The notes: a model not told the origin generated them from the letters alone. Positions 9,006 through 17,764 are shown, numbered from the stretch's first letter. The stretch is 34,647 nucleotides of DNA from Selenomonas sp. (GCA_018052705.1 JAGPMW010000023.1:1-34647); one strand, 5' to 3'. Numbers and translations: made by a program.

Positions 9006-9287
9006 ATGTTTATCAATAATAACATTCAGGCAGTGACTGGTTCCTACAGTGTCAGCAGCTCTGCATCGTCCCGGCATGCAAACAAGACCGAGGCCGGAAA
9101 AGACACCGCCGATGAAGTTCAGCTTTCGACGGGGGCACAGAACTTCAGCGGACTGCTCCAGCAGCTTCAGGGGATGGATGAGGTCCGCACAGATAAGGTG
9201 GAAGCTCTGTCGAAGCAGGTCACTGATGGCAGCTACAGCGTAGCGGCCGAGAATGTCGCCAGCAGCCTGGTCGATACTCGTTTTTGA
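9006..9287 (+). CDS. flgM: Anti-sigma-28 factor FlgM
   Basis: 93 residues. The N-terminus is Ser/Thr-rich and looks unstructured. The C-terminal sigma-binding part (VRTDKVEALSKQVTDGSYSV then AAENVASSLVD) matches the FlgM family. It binds the flagellar sigma factor and is exported through the completed hook-basal body, which releases late gene expression. The ATG at 9006 (MFINNN) is preferred over the GTG at 8994 because the RBS AGGTGG (8992-8997) would otherwise overlap the start. It lies between yvyF and flgN, as in Bacillus. Confidence 0.85.
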   Translation: MFINNNIQAVTGSYSVSSSASSRHANKTEAGKDTADEVQLSTGAQNFSGLLQQLQGMDEVRTDKVEALSKQVTDGSYSVAAENVASSLVDTRF

Positions 9288-9321
9288 CAGAAACCTCAGG
9301 CAATGAGGACGGAGGCAGGAT

Positions 9322-9804
9322 ATGTGGCAGGAACTTGCAGCAATATTGAATGAATTGAATAAGATTTATCAGCAGCTGATTGAGACTGGCAGGCGTAAGC
9401 GTGATATTCTTGTGGCGATTGATATGAAGGCCCTGGAAGGGCTGCTCGAGGAAGAGAAGCAGTTGACACAGAAGATCAGCGTACTGGAGCAGAAGCGGCA
9501 GAAAGAGCTCATTCATCTGGCCGTGGAGAACCGGTCAATCAAGCAGGACACGCAAATGGCTGCGGTGTTGAGCCTGGCTCCAAAGGAGCTGCAGCCGCTG
9601 CTGCGCCAGCTGAGCCAGACATTGACCGCCAGTACGGCCGAGGTCTGTGAGCTGCGGGACAACAACAATATACTGATTCGGGCAGCGATGAATGCTGCAG
9701 CCTATCATCTCAACCGTATTGGCGGGGCGAGGGTGGAGCCGAGCTATGGACAAGGCGGCAGCGAAGTGGTTTCGCATCGCAAGAATTTTGAGTTCAACGC
9801 GTAA
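9322..9804 (+). CDS. flgN: FlgN family export chaperone
   Basis: 160 residues, nearly all helical, with a coiled-coil region (LEGLLEEEKQLTQKISVLEQKRQKEL) and the FlgN-typical C-terminal end in which a long helix is followed by YGQGG. FlgN binds the hook-filament junction proteins FlgK and FlgL, encoded downstream, and delivers them to the export gate. The RBS GGAGG at 9311-9315 supports the ATG at 9322. It starts 34 bases after the flgM stop. The last residues (SHRKNFEFNA) are of unknown role. Confidence 0.8.
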   Translation: MWQELAAILNELNKIYQQLIETGRRKRDILVAIDMKALEGLLEEEKQLTQKISVLEQKRQKELIHLAVENRSIKQDTQMAAVLSLAPKELQPLLRQLSQTLTASTAEVCELRDNNNILIRAAMNAAAYHLNRIGGARVEPSYGQGGSEVVSHRKNFEFNA

Positions 9805-9849
9805 TATGGGATGATATCATGCTGGTACACAGATAAGGGTGGGAAGACG

Positions 9850-10320
9850 ATGAATGATGCAAGCCGGCTGCTTCGGGCGGAATTGCTCCTGAGCCAGGAA
9901 TGCCTGGACAGGCTGCAGAGACTCAAGCATGCGCTGCAGGAGAATACGGCTGGGGCAGAAACAGCCGAGGCAGCGCAGGCTATGCTGCCTGCGCTGAACA
10001 AGCTGAACCTGCTGGATAAACGCAAGCGCGAATTTCTCCAGCGGGCCGGTAAAACACGGATGACAGCTTATGTGGCGGATTGGCCGGATACTGAGGAGCG
10101 GGATACGGTTTTGCATCTATTGCAGAAGGTTCATCAATCTGAAGATCAGATGCGCAGGGAACTGAGTAGTACGAAAGAACTGCTGAAACGAAGTAAGCAG
10201 TTTGTTGATTTTCATATCAATGTGATGACGCAGACAGCGGCCAATGATACATATGTGCCACCAGGGGCGGCTGAGCTTGAGAATCGGCGTGGAATCAAGA
10301 TGTTCGATACGAATGTCTGA
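9850..10320 (+). CDS. Second FlgN-like chaperone
   Basis: 156 residues, helical throughout and rich in Leu, Arg and Lys. The end of the helical core followed by YVPPGAAE resembles the FlgN C-terminal pattern, so this looks like a diverged FlgN paralogue next to flgN. The ATG at 9850 (MNDASRLL) is chosen because a GGGTGGG stretch (9837-9843) lies just upstream; a longer reading from 9811 has no RBS. It stands between flgN and flgK in the same operon, so a role in FlgK/FlgL export is likely. A FliT-like chaperone is the alternative. No membrane segments. Confidence 0.6.
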   Translation: MNDASRLLRAELLLSQECLDRLQRLKHALQENTAGAETAEAAQAMLPALNKLNLLDKRKREFLQRAGKTRMTAYVADWPDTEERDTVLHLLQKVHQSEDQMRRELSSTKELLKRSKQFVDFHINVMTQTAANDTYVPPGAAELENRRGIKMFDTNV

Positions 10321-10360
10321 GAGATGCTTGACAATATGATAAAGGGAAAGGTGATAATCT

Positions 10361-12034
10361 ATGCGTTCAACATTTGCCGGCCTGAACACGATGGTTCGCG
10401 GAATAAGTTCGAATAAGCTCTCGCTCGATACGGTGGGGCATAACATATCGAATGCGGCTACGACGGGCTACTCCCGTCAGAGCGTAAATCTTGCGGCGAC
10501 GAGAGGCCAGGCAGTGTCGTCTATTTATGGAGACGCGATCGTTGGTACTGGGGTCGATGCGACATCCATCACGCGTGCCCGCAATGTTTATGCGGACAAG
10601 CAGTACTGGAACGAAACCGCTACGCAGAACTACTATGCGACTAAACAGACCAATTATGATAAGGTTGAGTCGATTTTTAATGATTCAGGTAATACGGGCA
10701 TCCAGAATACACTGAAGGAATTTTACAGTTCATGGTCGTCACTTTCGCCCAGTGCGAGTACTTCAGACACCCGGATTTCCCTTGTTTCTAAAGCTCAGTC
10801 CTTCGTTAGCTCGGTAAAGACTGCCGCCAAGCAGCTGCAGTCCCAGATTGCAGCAAATTATGATGATATGTCTTCGGGGATTATGAAAATTAATAAGCTT
10901 ACGGATCAGATTGCCCAGCTGAACCAGAACATCATGACGACTGAGTCAAATGGCGCCTCAGCCAATGATTTGCGCGACCAGCGTGACAATATGGTTGATG
11001 AGCTCTCGAAATACACAAGTCTTAACGTATATGAAGACAGCAATGGGATGTACAGCGTCGTATCAAATGGTGTATCACTTGTTAACGGCGTCAACAAGCT
11101 GACTCTGCAGATGTCAGATCCCATAGCAAACAACACCTACGGTGTAAATGACTATAATATTGAAATCAAGGAGGCCGGAACGACGTTTATGCCGTCTAAT
11201 GGCATCCTAAAGGGGCTGCAGGATACCATTGCTGAGGACAAGACCTACATCGATGGCCTGTCCAATGTCTCGGCAACAATGATGACGACCCTCAATGCAC
11301 AGCATCAGCAGGGGGCAGGCATTGACAGTGCGGCATCATCCGGACTAAATTTTTTTGGCAGCAATGACATGACATACACTTGGGATGCGGCGAACAATGC
11401 AGTGGTTGCTACGGCCACGACTCGGACACAGACGGCTTCAACTGTAGCTGGCGTGACAACCTATACCTTGACTAAAACGCTGGATTCCAGCAAGACAACT
11501 TCGTTGAAGGGAATCAATATTATTGATGCGATGAATGTTGCTGATGAGATCACTGCCACGGGGGGGCAGAATCTTATCGCGGCTCGTACGACATCAGGTA
11601 CAGCTGGGACACCTACTACTGTAGGCACGAAAACGACGACCGTAACAACTTTTACATCGGCTACAATGAATGGCACGGGTGACTGTACGAATGCTGTTGC
11701 TATCAGCACGCTCTTCAATATGGGCCAGTCCAATACGCCGGATACGACGACACCCCGGGCTATTGGCGAGATATCTATTAACAGCTACTACAGCACGATG
11801 ACCTCCAAGCTGGGCAGTAACTCTGAGGATATCGATGATAAGGCCAAATCTCAGGATGATCTGATTACGCAGATCAAAAACTGGCGCTCGTCGACTTCGG
11901 GGGTTGACTGGAATGAAGAACTGACGAACATGATTAAGTTCCAGCAGGGTTACAGTGCCTGCTCGCGTTGCCTGACGACAATGGATGAGATGCTCGACAA
12001 GCTGGTCAATAGTACCGGCACTGTCGGCCGTTAA
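10361..12034 (+). CDS. flgK: Flagellar hook-associated protein 1 (FlgK)
   Basis: 557 residues. Forms the first of the two junction layers between hook and filament. The N-terminal rod/hook signature is clear (STFAGLNTMVRGISSNKLSLDTVGHNISNAATTGYSRQ, residues 3-40) and the C-terminal D0 helix ends in FQQGYSACSRCLTTMDEMLDKLVN. The central, Thr-rich region (about 330-460) is variable. Oddity: the terminal helix holds a C-S-R-C pair at residues 534 and 537, in a class of exported axial proteins that normally avoid cysteine. flgL starts 16 bases downstream. Confidence 0.95.
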   Translation: MRSTFAGLNTMVRGISSNKLSLDTVGHNISNAATTGYSRQSVNLAATRGQAVSSIYGDAIVGTGVDATSITRARNVYADKQYWNETATQNYYATKQTNYDKVESIFNDSGNTGIQNTLKEFYSSWSSLSPSASTSDTRISLVSKAQSFVSSVKTAAKQLQSQIAANYDDMSSGIMKINKLTDQIAQLNQNIMTTESNGASANDLRDQRDNMVDELSKYTSLNVYEDSNGMYSVVSNGVSLVNGVNKLTLQMSDPIANNTYGVNDYNIEIKEAGTTFMPSNGILKGLQDTIAEDKTYIDGLSNVSATMMTTLNAQHQQGAGIDSAASSGLNFFGSNDMTYTWDAANNAVVATATTRTQTASTVAGVTTYTLTKTLDSSKTTSLKGINIIDAMNVADEITATGGQNLIAARTTSGTAGTPTTVGTKTTTVTTFTSATMNGTGDCTNAVAISTLFNMGQSNTPDTTTPRAIGEISINSYYSTMTSKLGSNSEDIDDKAKSQDDLITQIKNWRSSTSGVDWNEELTNMIKFQQGYSACSRCLTTMDEMLDKLVNSTGTVGR

Positions 12035-12050
12035 TGAGGAGTGAATATTA

Positions 12051-13391
12051 ATGTCAATACGTGTCAGCAGTAATCAAATGGTGGATAACTATCAAAAAAC
12101 GTTGAATGAGGCGAGCAGCCGTCAGGATAAACTCATGGAACAGGGCGATGGCAGCAAATTGCATCGTCCGTCCGATGATTCTGTCGCTTATGCCAAATAT
12201 TTGCGCTATGATATTTCCAGCAATGAGAATACACAGTATCAGAAGAATGTCGCTGCGGCTGTGTCGTGGATGAAGATTTCCGATGCCTCATTGGTCAATA
12301 TGACGGAAATCCAGACAACTTTCAAGGAAAAGACTGTTGCAGCAGCTAATTCGAGCAACAATCCGAGCGATATGCAAGCAATAAGTAAAGAGATGTTGGG
12401 GGAGATCCAGCAAATGGTATCGCTGGGGAACACGCAGCAGGGTGATCGCTATGTGTTCTCAGGGCAGTCGGATTTGACGCAGCCATTTACGATGTCGACC
12501 ACGACGGTGGACCGCGGGCTGTCCAAGACGCTGGATGACAAGCAGGCTGAGTTTTTCAACACGGCAGATAACAAAGGATCTATGACACAGATGCTTACGA
12601 TGACTGGCAGCGATGGCGGCACGTATTATCTCGATACGACGAATGGCAGTATCTATACGAAGCAATTTGTCGATAGCGGCTATAAGGATAAGATTGCATC
12701 GGGGCAGTCAACGGTTGCAGCCGGTGATGCTGTTGGTAAAGTTAGTGGTTTTGGGACGACCAAGAAAGTGTCGGATTACTTCAAGAATACTGGTGAAATC
12801 AAGGATAGCACGGTATCATTTCCGGGAGGAGTCGGGGGAACCGGGCTCGTGGATAAATCGGGAAATCAGGTCGCGCTTAGCTTTACTACATTGAAGCAGA
12901 ACATCGTGACTTATGCCGGTGATGAAAAACATATTTCTATGGTTAAGCAGAATGGGGCGGTAGATCCTGCCTCGGATACGGTCAATGCGACCGGCTCAGA
13001 AATTTTTGGCAGTGATATCTTCGATGATTCCAATTCTGGCAATACAACTTCTGGCACCGCGATGCTCAATAATATGTTGACTGTTTATCAGAAGACTAAC
13101 GATGGCGATCATGGCTGGCTTACGAGCGATGGGCAGACTATATCTGATATCGCGCATGCTACAACTGTTAATACAGAGACCAAGTTGGGAGCACGTCAGG
13201 CCCTATATACTTCTGTCTCGACGATGCTTGGCAATCAGGGCGAGATCATTACTGGTGATATCACGAATGTCAACTCGACGGATGTAGCTCAGCTAGCGGT
13301 TAAACTCATGCAGGAACAGACTATCTATAATATGAGTTTGTCGTTGGGAGCACGTATCCTGCCCAAGTCATTGTCAGATTATCTCTCCTGA
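12051..13391 (+). CDS. flgL: Flagellar hook-associated protein 3 (FlgL)
   Basis: 446 residues, longer than the usual 300 or so because of a large central domain (about 150-380). The N-terminus (SIRVSSNQMVDNYQKTLNEASSRQDKLMEQ) and the GDRYVFSGQSDLTQPF motif near 140 are typical, and the C-terminal flagellin-like helix ends at LPKSLSDYLS. It makes the second junction layer, onto which the filament assembles, and is exported with FlgN. It follows flgK with a 16-base gap and RBS GAGGAG. Confidence 0.95.
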   Translation: MSIRVSSNQMVDNYQKTLNEASSRQDKLMEQGDGSKLHRPSDDSVAYAKYLRYDISSNENTQYQKNVAAAVSWMKISDASLVNMTEIQTTFKEKTVAAANSSNNPSDMQAISKEMLGEIQQMVSLGNTQQGDRYVFSGQSDLTQPFTMSTTTVDRGLSKTLDDKQAEFFNTADNKGSMTQMLTMTGSDGGTYYLDTTNGSIYTKQFVDSGYKDKIASGQSTVAAGDAVGKVSGFGTTKKVSDYFKNTGEIKDSTVSFPGGVGGTGLVDKSGNQVALSFTTLKQNIVTYAGDEKHISMVKQNGAVDPASDTVNATGSEIFGSDIFDDSNSGNTTSGTAMLNNMLTVYQKTNDGDHGWLTSDGQTISDIAHATTVNTETKLGARQALYTSVSTMLGNQGEIITGDITNVNSTDVAQLAVKLMQEQTIYNMSLSLGARILPKSLSDYLS

Positions 13392-13418
13392 TGCATAGCG
13401 CAACAGGCTAAAAAATAG

Positions 13419-13424
13419 TATAAT
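13419..13424 (+). promoter_or_regulatory. Possible sigma-A -10 box upstream of yviE
   Basis: A perfect TATAAT stands in the 88-base gap between flgL and yviE, with an A-rich run before it. No convincing -35 or TG extension is visible. It could give a separate transcript for yviE-fliW-csrA. Confidence 0.3.
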
Positions 13425-13479
13425 AAGCTGTAAAGTTAACGGATTAGCAGGTTTTTCCTAGGGAAAGGGTGAAGAATCT

Positions 13480-14058
13480 ATGCTGCGACTTAATATGCGG
13501 ACGACCCAGCCTATGATAGGCATGCATACGCAGCTTGGTAAGCTGGAAGCGCACATGACACCGGCAAAGCTTCATATGGAAAACCAACAAGCCCGGTCAA
13601 ATGCTCATTGGACCCAGCCTTCATTAGAGATTGATACCTACCCTAGCCGTCACTCTTACGGATACACGAACAATACTGATTTTGCTCAGCAATATGGGCA
13701 GCAAGGAATCAGTGATGTTCAGGCTGCTATCTCAAAAGTGACGCAGCAGGCATGGACCAATATTGATACTGGAGGAATGGCAGGTCGGCATCCTGTGGTT
13801 GAGCGTTATCAGAGTGATCTGTCACAGAAAATCAGCAGGCAGCGATACCTCGTGGCAGAGGCAATTCCTGATCCGAAGATTACATACATCCCAATAAAAG
13901 CGGAGGGAGAGCCGATAAAAGGGGATGTTACCGAGCAGATTGATACCCAGCCCTTTGCCCAGACGAATTTCACGCCGGGGCAGGTGGAAATCTATATGCA
14001 GCAAAAGCCAGATGTCAAGCGTTGGGTTAGCGAAGGAAAATACGATATCTATGCATGA
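13480..14058 (+). CDS. yviE: YviE/DUF6470 family protein
   Basis: 192 residues, Gln-rich, no signal peptide or membrane helices. Recognised from its features and position between flgL and fliW: an N-terminal LRLNMRTTQPMIGMHTQ segment, and a WTQPSLEIDTYPSR region followed by repeated aromatic and Gln residues. The family (B. subtilis YviE) is found in this operon position and has no established function. RBS AAAGGGTGA at 13464-13472. The last codons overlap an inverted repeat. Confidence 0.75.
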   Translation: MLRLNMRTTQPMIGMHTQLGKLEAHMTPAKLHMENQQARSNAHWTQPSLEIDTYPSRHSYGYTNNTDFAQQYGQQGISDVQAAISKVTQQAWTNIDTGGMAGRHPVVERYQSDLSQKISRQRYLVAEAIPDPKITYIPIKAEGEPIKGDVTEQIDTQPFAQTNFTPGQVEIYMQQKPDVKRWVSEGKYDIYA

Positions 14059-14076
14059 ACGGGCAATGTTCATGCA
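14052..14076. repeat. Inverted repeat between yviE and fliW
   Basis: TGCATGAAC (14052-14060) and GTTCATGCA (14068-14076) form a perfect 9-bp stem with a 7-base loop, enclosing the yviE stop codon and ending 5 bases before the fliW RBS region. There is no T run, so it is not a simple terminator. It may be an mRNA processing or stabilising hairpin, or affect fliW translation. Confidence 0.5.
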
Positions 14077-14094
14077 GCGTTGGAGGCGTGACGA

Positions 14095-14541
14095 ATGAAA
14101 CAGTTCAACACTTTGCGGTTTGGTGAAATCGAAGTAGACGAAAACGAAATTGTACATTTTGCAGATGGAATACCTGCCTTTGAGGATGAACATGAATTCC
14201 TGATTATTCCGTATGATGAGGAGAGTCCCTATGTGTTTCTGCAGTCGCTGACGACGCCAGAACTGGCATTTCTTATGACGATGCCGTTCGTATTCTTCCC
14301 CGAGTATGAGTTTGAACTGGATGATGCCAATCAGGAAAAATTAGGGTTGACTCGTCAGGAAGATATGCTCGTCTATATGCTGCTGACAATTCCAGATGGC
14401 CAGGTTGAGTCAATGACGGCAAATCTCATGGCGCCGATTGTAATGAATCAGGTTACTATGCAGGCCCGTCAGATTGTGCTCGATAAGAGCCGTTATACTA
14501 CGAAGCATAGGTTGTTTCCAGTAAAGAAGGAGGACAAATAA
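14095..14541 (+). CDS. fliW: Flagellar assembly factor FliW (CsrA antagonist)
   Basis: 148 residues, the usual length. Family features are visible: an N-terminal LRFGEIEVDENEIVHFADGIPAFEDE, the FLIIPYDEESPYVFLQSLTTPELAFLM segment and a C-terminal ANLMAPIVMNQVTMQARQIVL. FliW binds cytoplasmic flagellin; when flagellin is exported, freed FliW binds CsrA and relieves repression of flagellin translation. The stop overlaps the csrA start by one base (TAATG), so the two are probably translationally coupled. RBS TGGAGG at 14081. Confidence 0.95.
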   Translation: MKQFNTLRFGEIEVDENEIVHFADGIPAFEDEHEFLIIPYDEESPYVFLQSLTTPELAFLMTMPFVFFPEYEFELDDANQEKLGLTRQEDMLVYMLLTIPDGQVESMTANLMAPIVMNQVTMQARQIVLDKSRYTTKHRLFPVKKEDK

Positions 14542-14768
14542 TGCTCGTACTTACCCGAAAACCACATCAGCAGATCATGATCGGCGACAATGTCATCATC
14601 AATGTCGTCGAGGTACAGGGCGACAACGTCCGCATCGCCATTGAGGCCCCAAAGGAAATCAAGATCTATCGTGGTGAGATCTATCGTGCCATTCAGGAAG
14701 AAAATCAACAAGCAGCGACTCCGGCTCCAACGGATCTGGACCTGAGTCAGGCACTGCCTAAACAATAA
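14541..14768 (+). CDS. csrA: Carbon storage regulator CsrA (translational repressor)
   Basis: 75 residues. The canonical CsrA core is intact (MLVLTRKPHQQIMIGDNV; VRIAIEAPKEIKIYRGEIY), including the TRK and IYRGE RNA-contact regions, and is followed by a Pro/Ala/Gln tail. CsrA dimers bind GGA motifs in hairpin loops near start codons; two such leaders exist in this window, at 1668 and 17882. RBS AAGGAGG at 14527-14533 lies within fliW. Confidence 0.95.
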   Translation: MLVLTRKPHQQIMIGDNVIINVVEVQGDNVRIAIEAPKEIKIYRGEIYRAIQEENQQAATPAPTDLDLSQALPKQ

Positions 14769-14799
14769 AAAACAGTCATTTTTCTATGGAGGGATTGCA

Positions 14800-15252
14800 A
14801 TGATAGGGAAAGTCCAGGATATGGTGACAGCAGCAATCGTAGTTGGTGCGGCCGATAAGGTCAGCAGCGACAACTCAGCTGTCAGCACGCAGAACGCCAA
14901 TGCACAGCAGGGGCTTGCCAGTGATTCATCGGCTGTATCTGCTTCACAGCAGATACAGCCGACAGATCAGGCAAATACTGATACACAGGCTAAGCAGAAA
15001 AAACAGGCCAAGGATAATCAGCAGATGGACGAGAAGTCTGTCAAACTGATGACTAAAGAGCTTAATGAGCTTATGAGCAGGATCAACTGTAATTTACAAT
15101 TCAGCTACCATAAGGAAGTCAATGTGATGTCGGTCAAAATGATCGATAGGAAAACTCAGGAAGTGCTGAAAGAGATGCCGCCTGAGTCGATGATCAAGCA
15201 TATGATGGCAGCAAAGGATTGGCTGGGCGCATTCCTGGACAAGACTGTATAA
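14800..15252 (+). CDS. flaG: FlaG family flagellar protein
   Basis: 150 residues. A long Gln/Ser/Ala-rich N-terminal tail (about 1-80) precedes the FlaG domain (LMTKELNELMSRIN, then FSYHKEVNVMSVKMIDRKTQEVLKEMPPE). FlaG proteins affect filament length in some bacteria; the mechanism is not settled. It stands directly upstream of fliD, the usual arrangement. RBS GGAGGG at 14788. The fliD RBS overlaps its stop codon. Confidence 0.85.
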   Translation: MIGKVQDMVTAAIVVGAADKVSSDNSAVSTQNANAQQGLASDSSAVSASQQIQPTDQANTDTQAKQKKQAKDNQQMDEKSVKLMTKELNELMSRINCNLQFSYHKEVNVMSVKMIDRKTQEVLKEMPPESMIKHMMAAKDWLGAFLDKTV

Positions 15253-15264
15253 GGAGGTGCAGAT

Positions 15265-16941
15265 ATGAGTGCAACTGGTATTTATGGGCTGTCAGGTTCC
15301 GGTATTGATGTTGATTCGATGGTCAAGGTCGGTATGATGGGCAAGCAGAGCCAGTATGATAAACTGTATAAAAATGAAGTCAAAAATGAGTGGATGAAGG
15401 AAGCGTATTCCGGCGTTTACGCGGATCTGCAGACATTCAATAGTGTGACGATGTCAGGCTATAAGATGTCTGCAAAGACTAATCCAATGTTGACAGCTAG
15501 TAAGGACTCGACCGTGGCTACAGCCACAGCTAATGCGGATGCAGCCAGTATGGCTCACACGGTTACTGTCACGCAATTAGCCAGTAATGCCTATATGCAG
15601 ACATGGAGCGGGCAAACGATAACCAGGCTAAATACTGACAGTCCGAAGAGCATATATTTGAAGGATATTCTCTATAGTTCCTCAGATTTGACTGCAGCGC
15701 AGTCAAATTATGCCTCGATGTCTGATGAGCAGAAGGCGGCTAATGTTCTGAGCTTCACAATCAGCGATGGTGCAGATGGGGCCACCGGGACAAACACCAA
15801 AACAATCAGTTTTTCCTATAAGGATTTGTTCGAAAGCAATCAGACACTCAATGATCTGGCAACGAAGATCAAGAATTCGGGCGTTAATATCAATGCGCAG
15901 TATGATGCTACCAATGATTCGTTCAGCTTGTATAACAAAACTGGCGGCAGTACGAATCAGATTCATCTTACTGTTGCAGATGATTCTTCGGGAACGACCG
16001 ATGATATGGCCCGATCGTTGTTGAACAACTTGAAACTTGGTGTGGTCAACACGGACAATACGATTACGACATTAAAGGACCTGTCATCATCGAATACTGG
16101 CATGACGGCTTCTGGTCAGAGTGCGCAGGCTACAATTGATGGTAAAGTCTATACGTCTAATACCAATAAGATATCAGCATCTAATGTTGCCTATACGTTA
16201 ACTGCTGCCGGGACGACTACGGTGACCGTTTCCCAAGATACCGATACGCTTGTCGGTAATGTCAAGCAGTTTGTGGCGGACTATAATAAGATGATTGATG
16301 AGCTCAACACGAAATATAGTGAACCGCAGTATTCGAGTTATGGGGTGCTCACGCAGTCGCAGCAAAACTCGATGACGGCAGATCAGATTACGAAGTGGAA
16401 TGAGAAAGCTAAATCGGGTCTGCTGTATCATGACAAGAACGTTGGTGATGCCATCAGCTCGATGCGGCAGGCAATCTATACCCCTGTATCCTCCGTAGAC
16501 AGCAACTATAATACGATGATGTCGATTGGTGTTACGTCGGCTACGGATCAGGGGCATCTAAAACTGGATGAGGACAAGCTCAGAAAGGCATTGGCGGCTG
16601 ATCCGGATTGTGTCAGTCAGTTGTTCGCTTCTTCTGGGGACGTGACGGATAGCACAGGCAAGACTACCACTGACTATAATAAACAGGGGGTAGTCAACCG
16701 TATCTATGATAGCGTTAACCAGAATATGGCGAAGATGAAGGACTATGCCGGTACCTCGACGGAGAGCTCTGATGGCAGTACGCTGGGCAACCTGATTCGG
16801 GACCTCAAGACCAAGATGAGTGATTTCAAGACACAGATGGATGCCTATGAAGACAAATTGTACAATCAGTATGATGCCATGGAGGTTGCCATCCAGAAAC
16901 TCAGCTCGTCTATGAATTATATCACGGGCAGTAAAAGCTGA
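15265..16941 (+). CDS. fliD: Flagellar filament cap protein FliD
   Basis: 558 residues. The N-terminal FliD signature is present (YGLSGSGIDVDSMVKVGMMGKQSQYDKLYKNEV) and the C-terminal FliD domain holds VNRIYDSVNQNMAKMKDYAG, ending in a coiled helix (DFKTQMDAYEDKLYNQYDAMEVAIQKLSSSM). It caps the growing filament and promotes folding of exported flagellin. RBS AAGGAGGTG at 15251-15259, overlapping the flaG stop. fliS and fliT follow, as expected for a fliDST unit. Confidence 0.95.
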   Translation: MSATGIYGLSGSGIDVDSMVKVGMMGKQSQYDKLYKNEVKNEWMKEAYSGVYADLQTFNSVTMSGYKMSAKTNPMLTASKDSTVATATANADAASMAHTVTVTQLASNAYMQTWSGQTITRLNTDSPKSIYLKDILYSSSDLTAAQSNYASMSDEQKAANVLSFTISDGADGATGTNTKTISFSYKDLFESNQTLNDLATKIKNSGVNINAQYDATNDSFSLYNKTGGSTNQIHLTVADDSSGTTDDMARSLLNNLKLGVVNTDNTITTLKDLSSSNTGMTASGQSAQATIDGKVYTSNTNKISASNVAYTLTAAGTTTVTVSQDTDTLVGNVKQFVADYNKMIDELNTKYSEPQYSSYGVLTQSQQNSMTADQITKWNEKAKSGLLYHDKNVGDAISSMRQAIYTPVSSVDSNYNTMMSIGVTSATDQGHLKLDEDKLRKALAADPDCVSQLFASSGDVTDSTGKTTTDYNKQGVVNRIYDSVNQNMAKMKDYAGTSTESSDGSTLGNLIRDLKTKMSDFKTQMDAYEDKLYNQYDAMEVAIQKLSSSMNYITGSKS

Positions 16942-16976
16942 TTGAAAGCTGAAATTAACTAACAGGGGGCAATTAC

Positions 16977-17387
16977 ATGGTAAATGCAGCGGAAGCTTAT
17001 AAGCGTCAGCAGATTATGACCGCGACGCCGGAGGCGTTAACGCTTATGCTCTATAATGGCTGCCTGAAATTCATGAGTGAGGGCATGGAAGCCATTGAGA
17101 AGAAGGATTTTGAACAAGCGAATACATCGCTCCAGAAGGCACAAAACATCATATCGGAGTTCCGTATCACACTTAATATGGATTATGATATATCCAAACA
17201 GTTGATGCCGCTCTATAACTACACCTACGACCGATTGGTTGAGGGAAATCTGAAAAGTGATGTCAAGATGATTCAGGAAGCCAGAGATATCATCAATGAG
17301 TTGCGTGATGCCTGGGCTCAGGCGATGAAGAAAGCCCGTCAGGATAAAGGCACTCAGAAAGTACAGGGCAGCAGCTATGTCGGATGA
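16977..17387 (+). CDS. fliS: Flagellin export chaperone FliS
   Basis: 136 residues, helical. Has the typical N-terminus (EAYKRQQIMTATPEALTLMLYNGCLKFM) and the helix LRDAWAQAMKKAR near the end. FliS binds the C-terminal D0 helix of flagellin, preventing premature polymerisation. Both flagellins here carry that helix, so both are candidate clients. RBS AGGGGG at 16964-16969. The last 11 bases overlap fliT. Confidence 0.95.
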   Translation: MVNAAEAYKRQQIMTATPEALTLMLYNGCLKFMSEGMEAIEKKDFEQANTSLQKAQNIISEFRITLNMDYDISKQLMPLYNYTYDRLVEGNLKSDVKMIQEARDIINELRDAWAQAMKKARQDKGTQKVQGSSYVG

Positions 17388-17730
17388 ACGTGCTTTACTG
17401 GATCAGGCCAAAACTAACTGGCAACTGTATTTCACGTTGACACAGGAATTACTGAAGTTCATTAATCAGGCGGATATCGATGAGTTTCTCGATTTAGTTC
17501 GTCAACGAAATATCGTGGTTGCAAGAATGAAGGCTTTGCCAGAGACGGAAGTCTACCGACAGACTGAGGAATGTAAGGCGTTGGTCGAACAGATTAAACC
17601 GCTTGATATGCAAGTCATCTATAAGGCAAAATCCTGGCTGAACAAGTCGCGGCATCAGAATGCTACAGTTCGGGCTTATGATCTGCAGTCACTCAATCCG
17701 GTCGGTAATATCCTGAATCGAAAATATTGA
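17377..17730 (+). CDS. fliT: FliT-like flagellar chaperone
   Basis: 117 residues, helical bundle type (ALLDQAKTNWQLYFTLTQELLKFINQADIDEFLDLVRQRNIVVARM), followed by a less structured basic tail. Its position right after fliS, with an 11-base overlap implying coupled translation, matches FliT, which guards the cap protein FliD. The sequence is poorly conserved in this family, so the call rests on size, helicity and position. Confidence 0.75.
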   Translation: MSDERALLDQAKTNWQLYFTLTQELLKFINQADIDEFLDLVRQRNIVVARMKALPETEVYRQTEECKALVEQIKPLDMQVIYKAKSWLNKSRHQNATVRAYDLQSLNPVGNILNRKY

Positions 17731-17764
17731 GAAAAACACTTAAAAAATATCGAAAAACACTTAA
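17731..17764 (+). repeat. Two direct repeats of GAAAAACACTTAA upstream of the flagellin promoter
   Basis: Identical 13-bp copies at 17731-17743 and 17752-17764, 21 bp apart start to start, that is two helical turns. The second runs into the -35 region. This is the layout of a tandem operator or activator site, but no regulator can be named. Confidence 0.55.

Noticed and set aside
13431..13457. TAAAGTTA resembling a sigma-28 -35 box before yviE
   Set aside because: No CCGATA-like -10 follows at 11 bases; the position holds GGTTTTTC.
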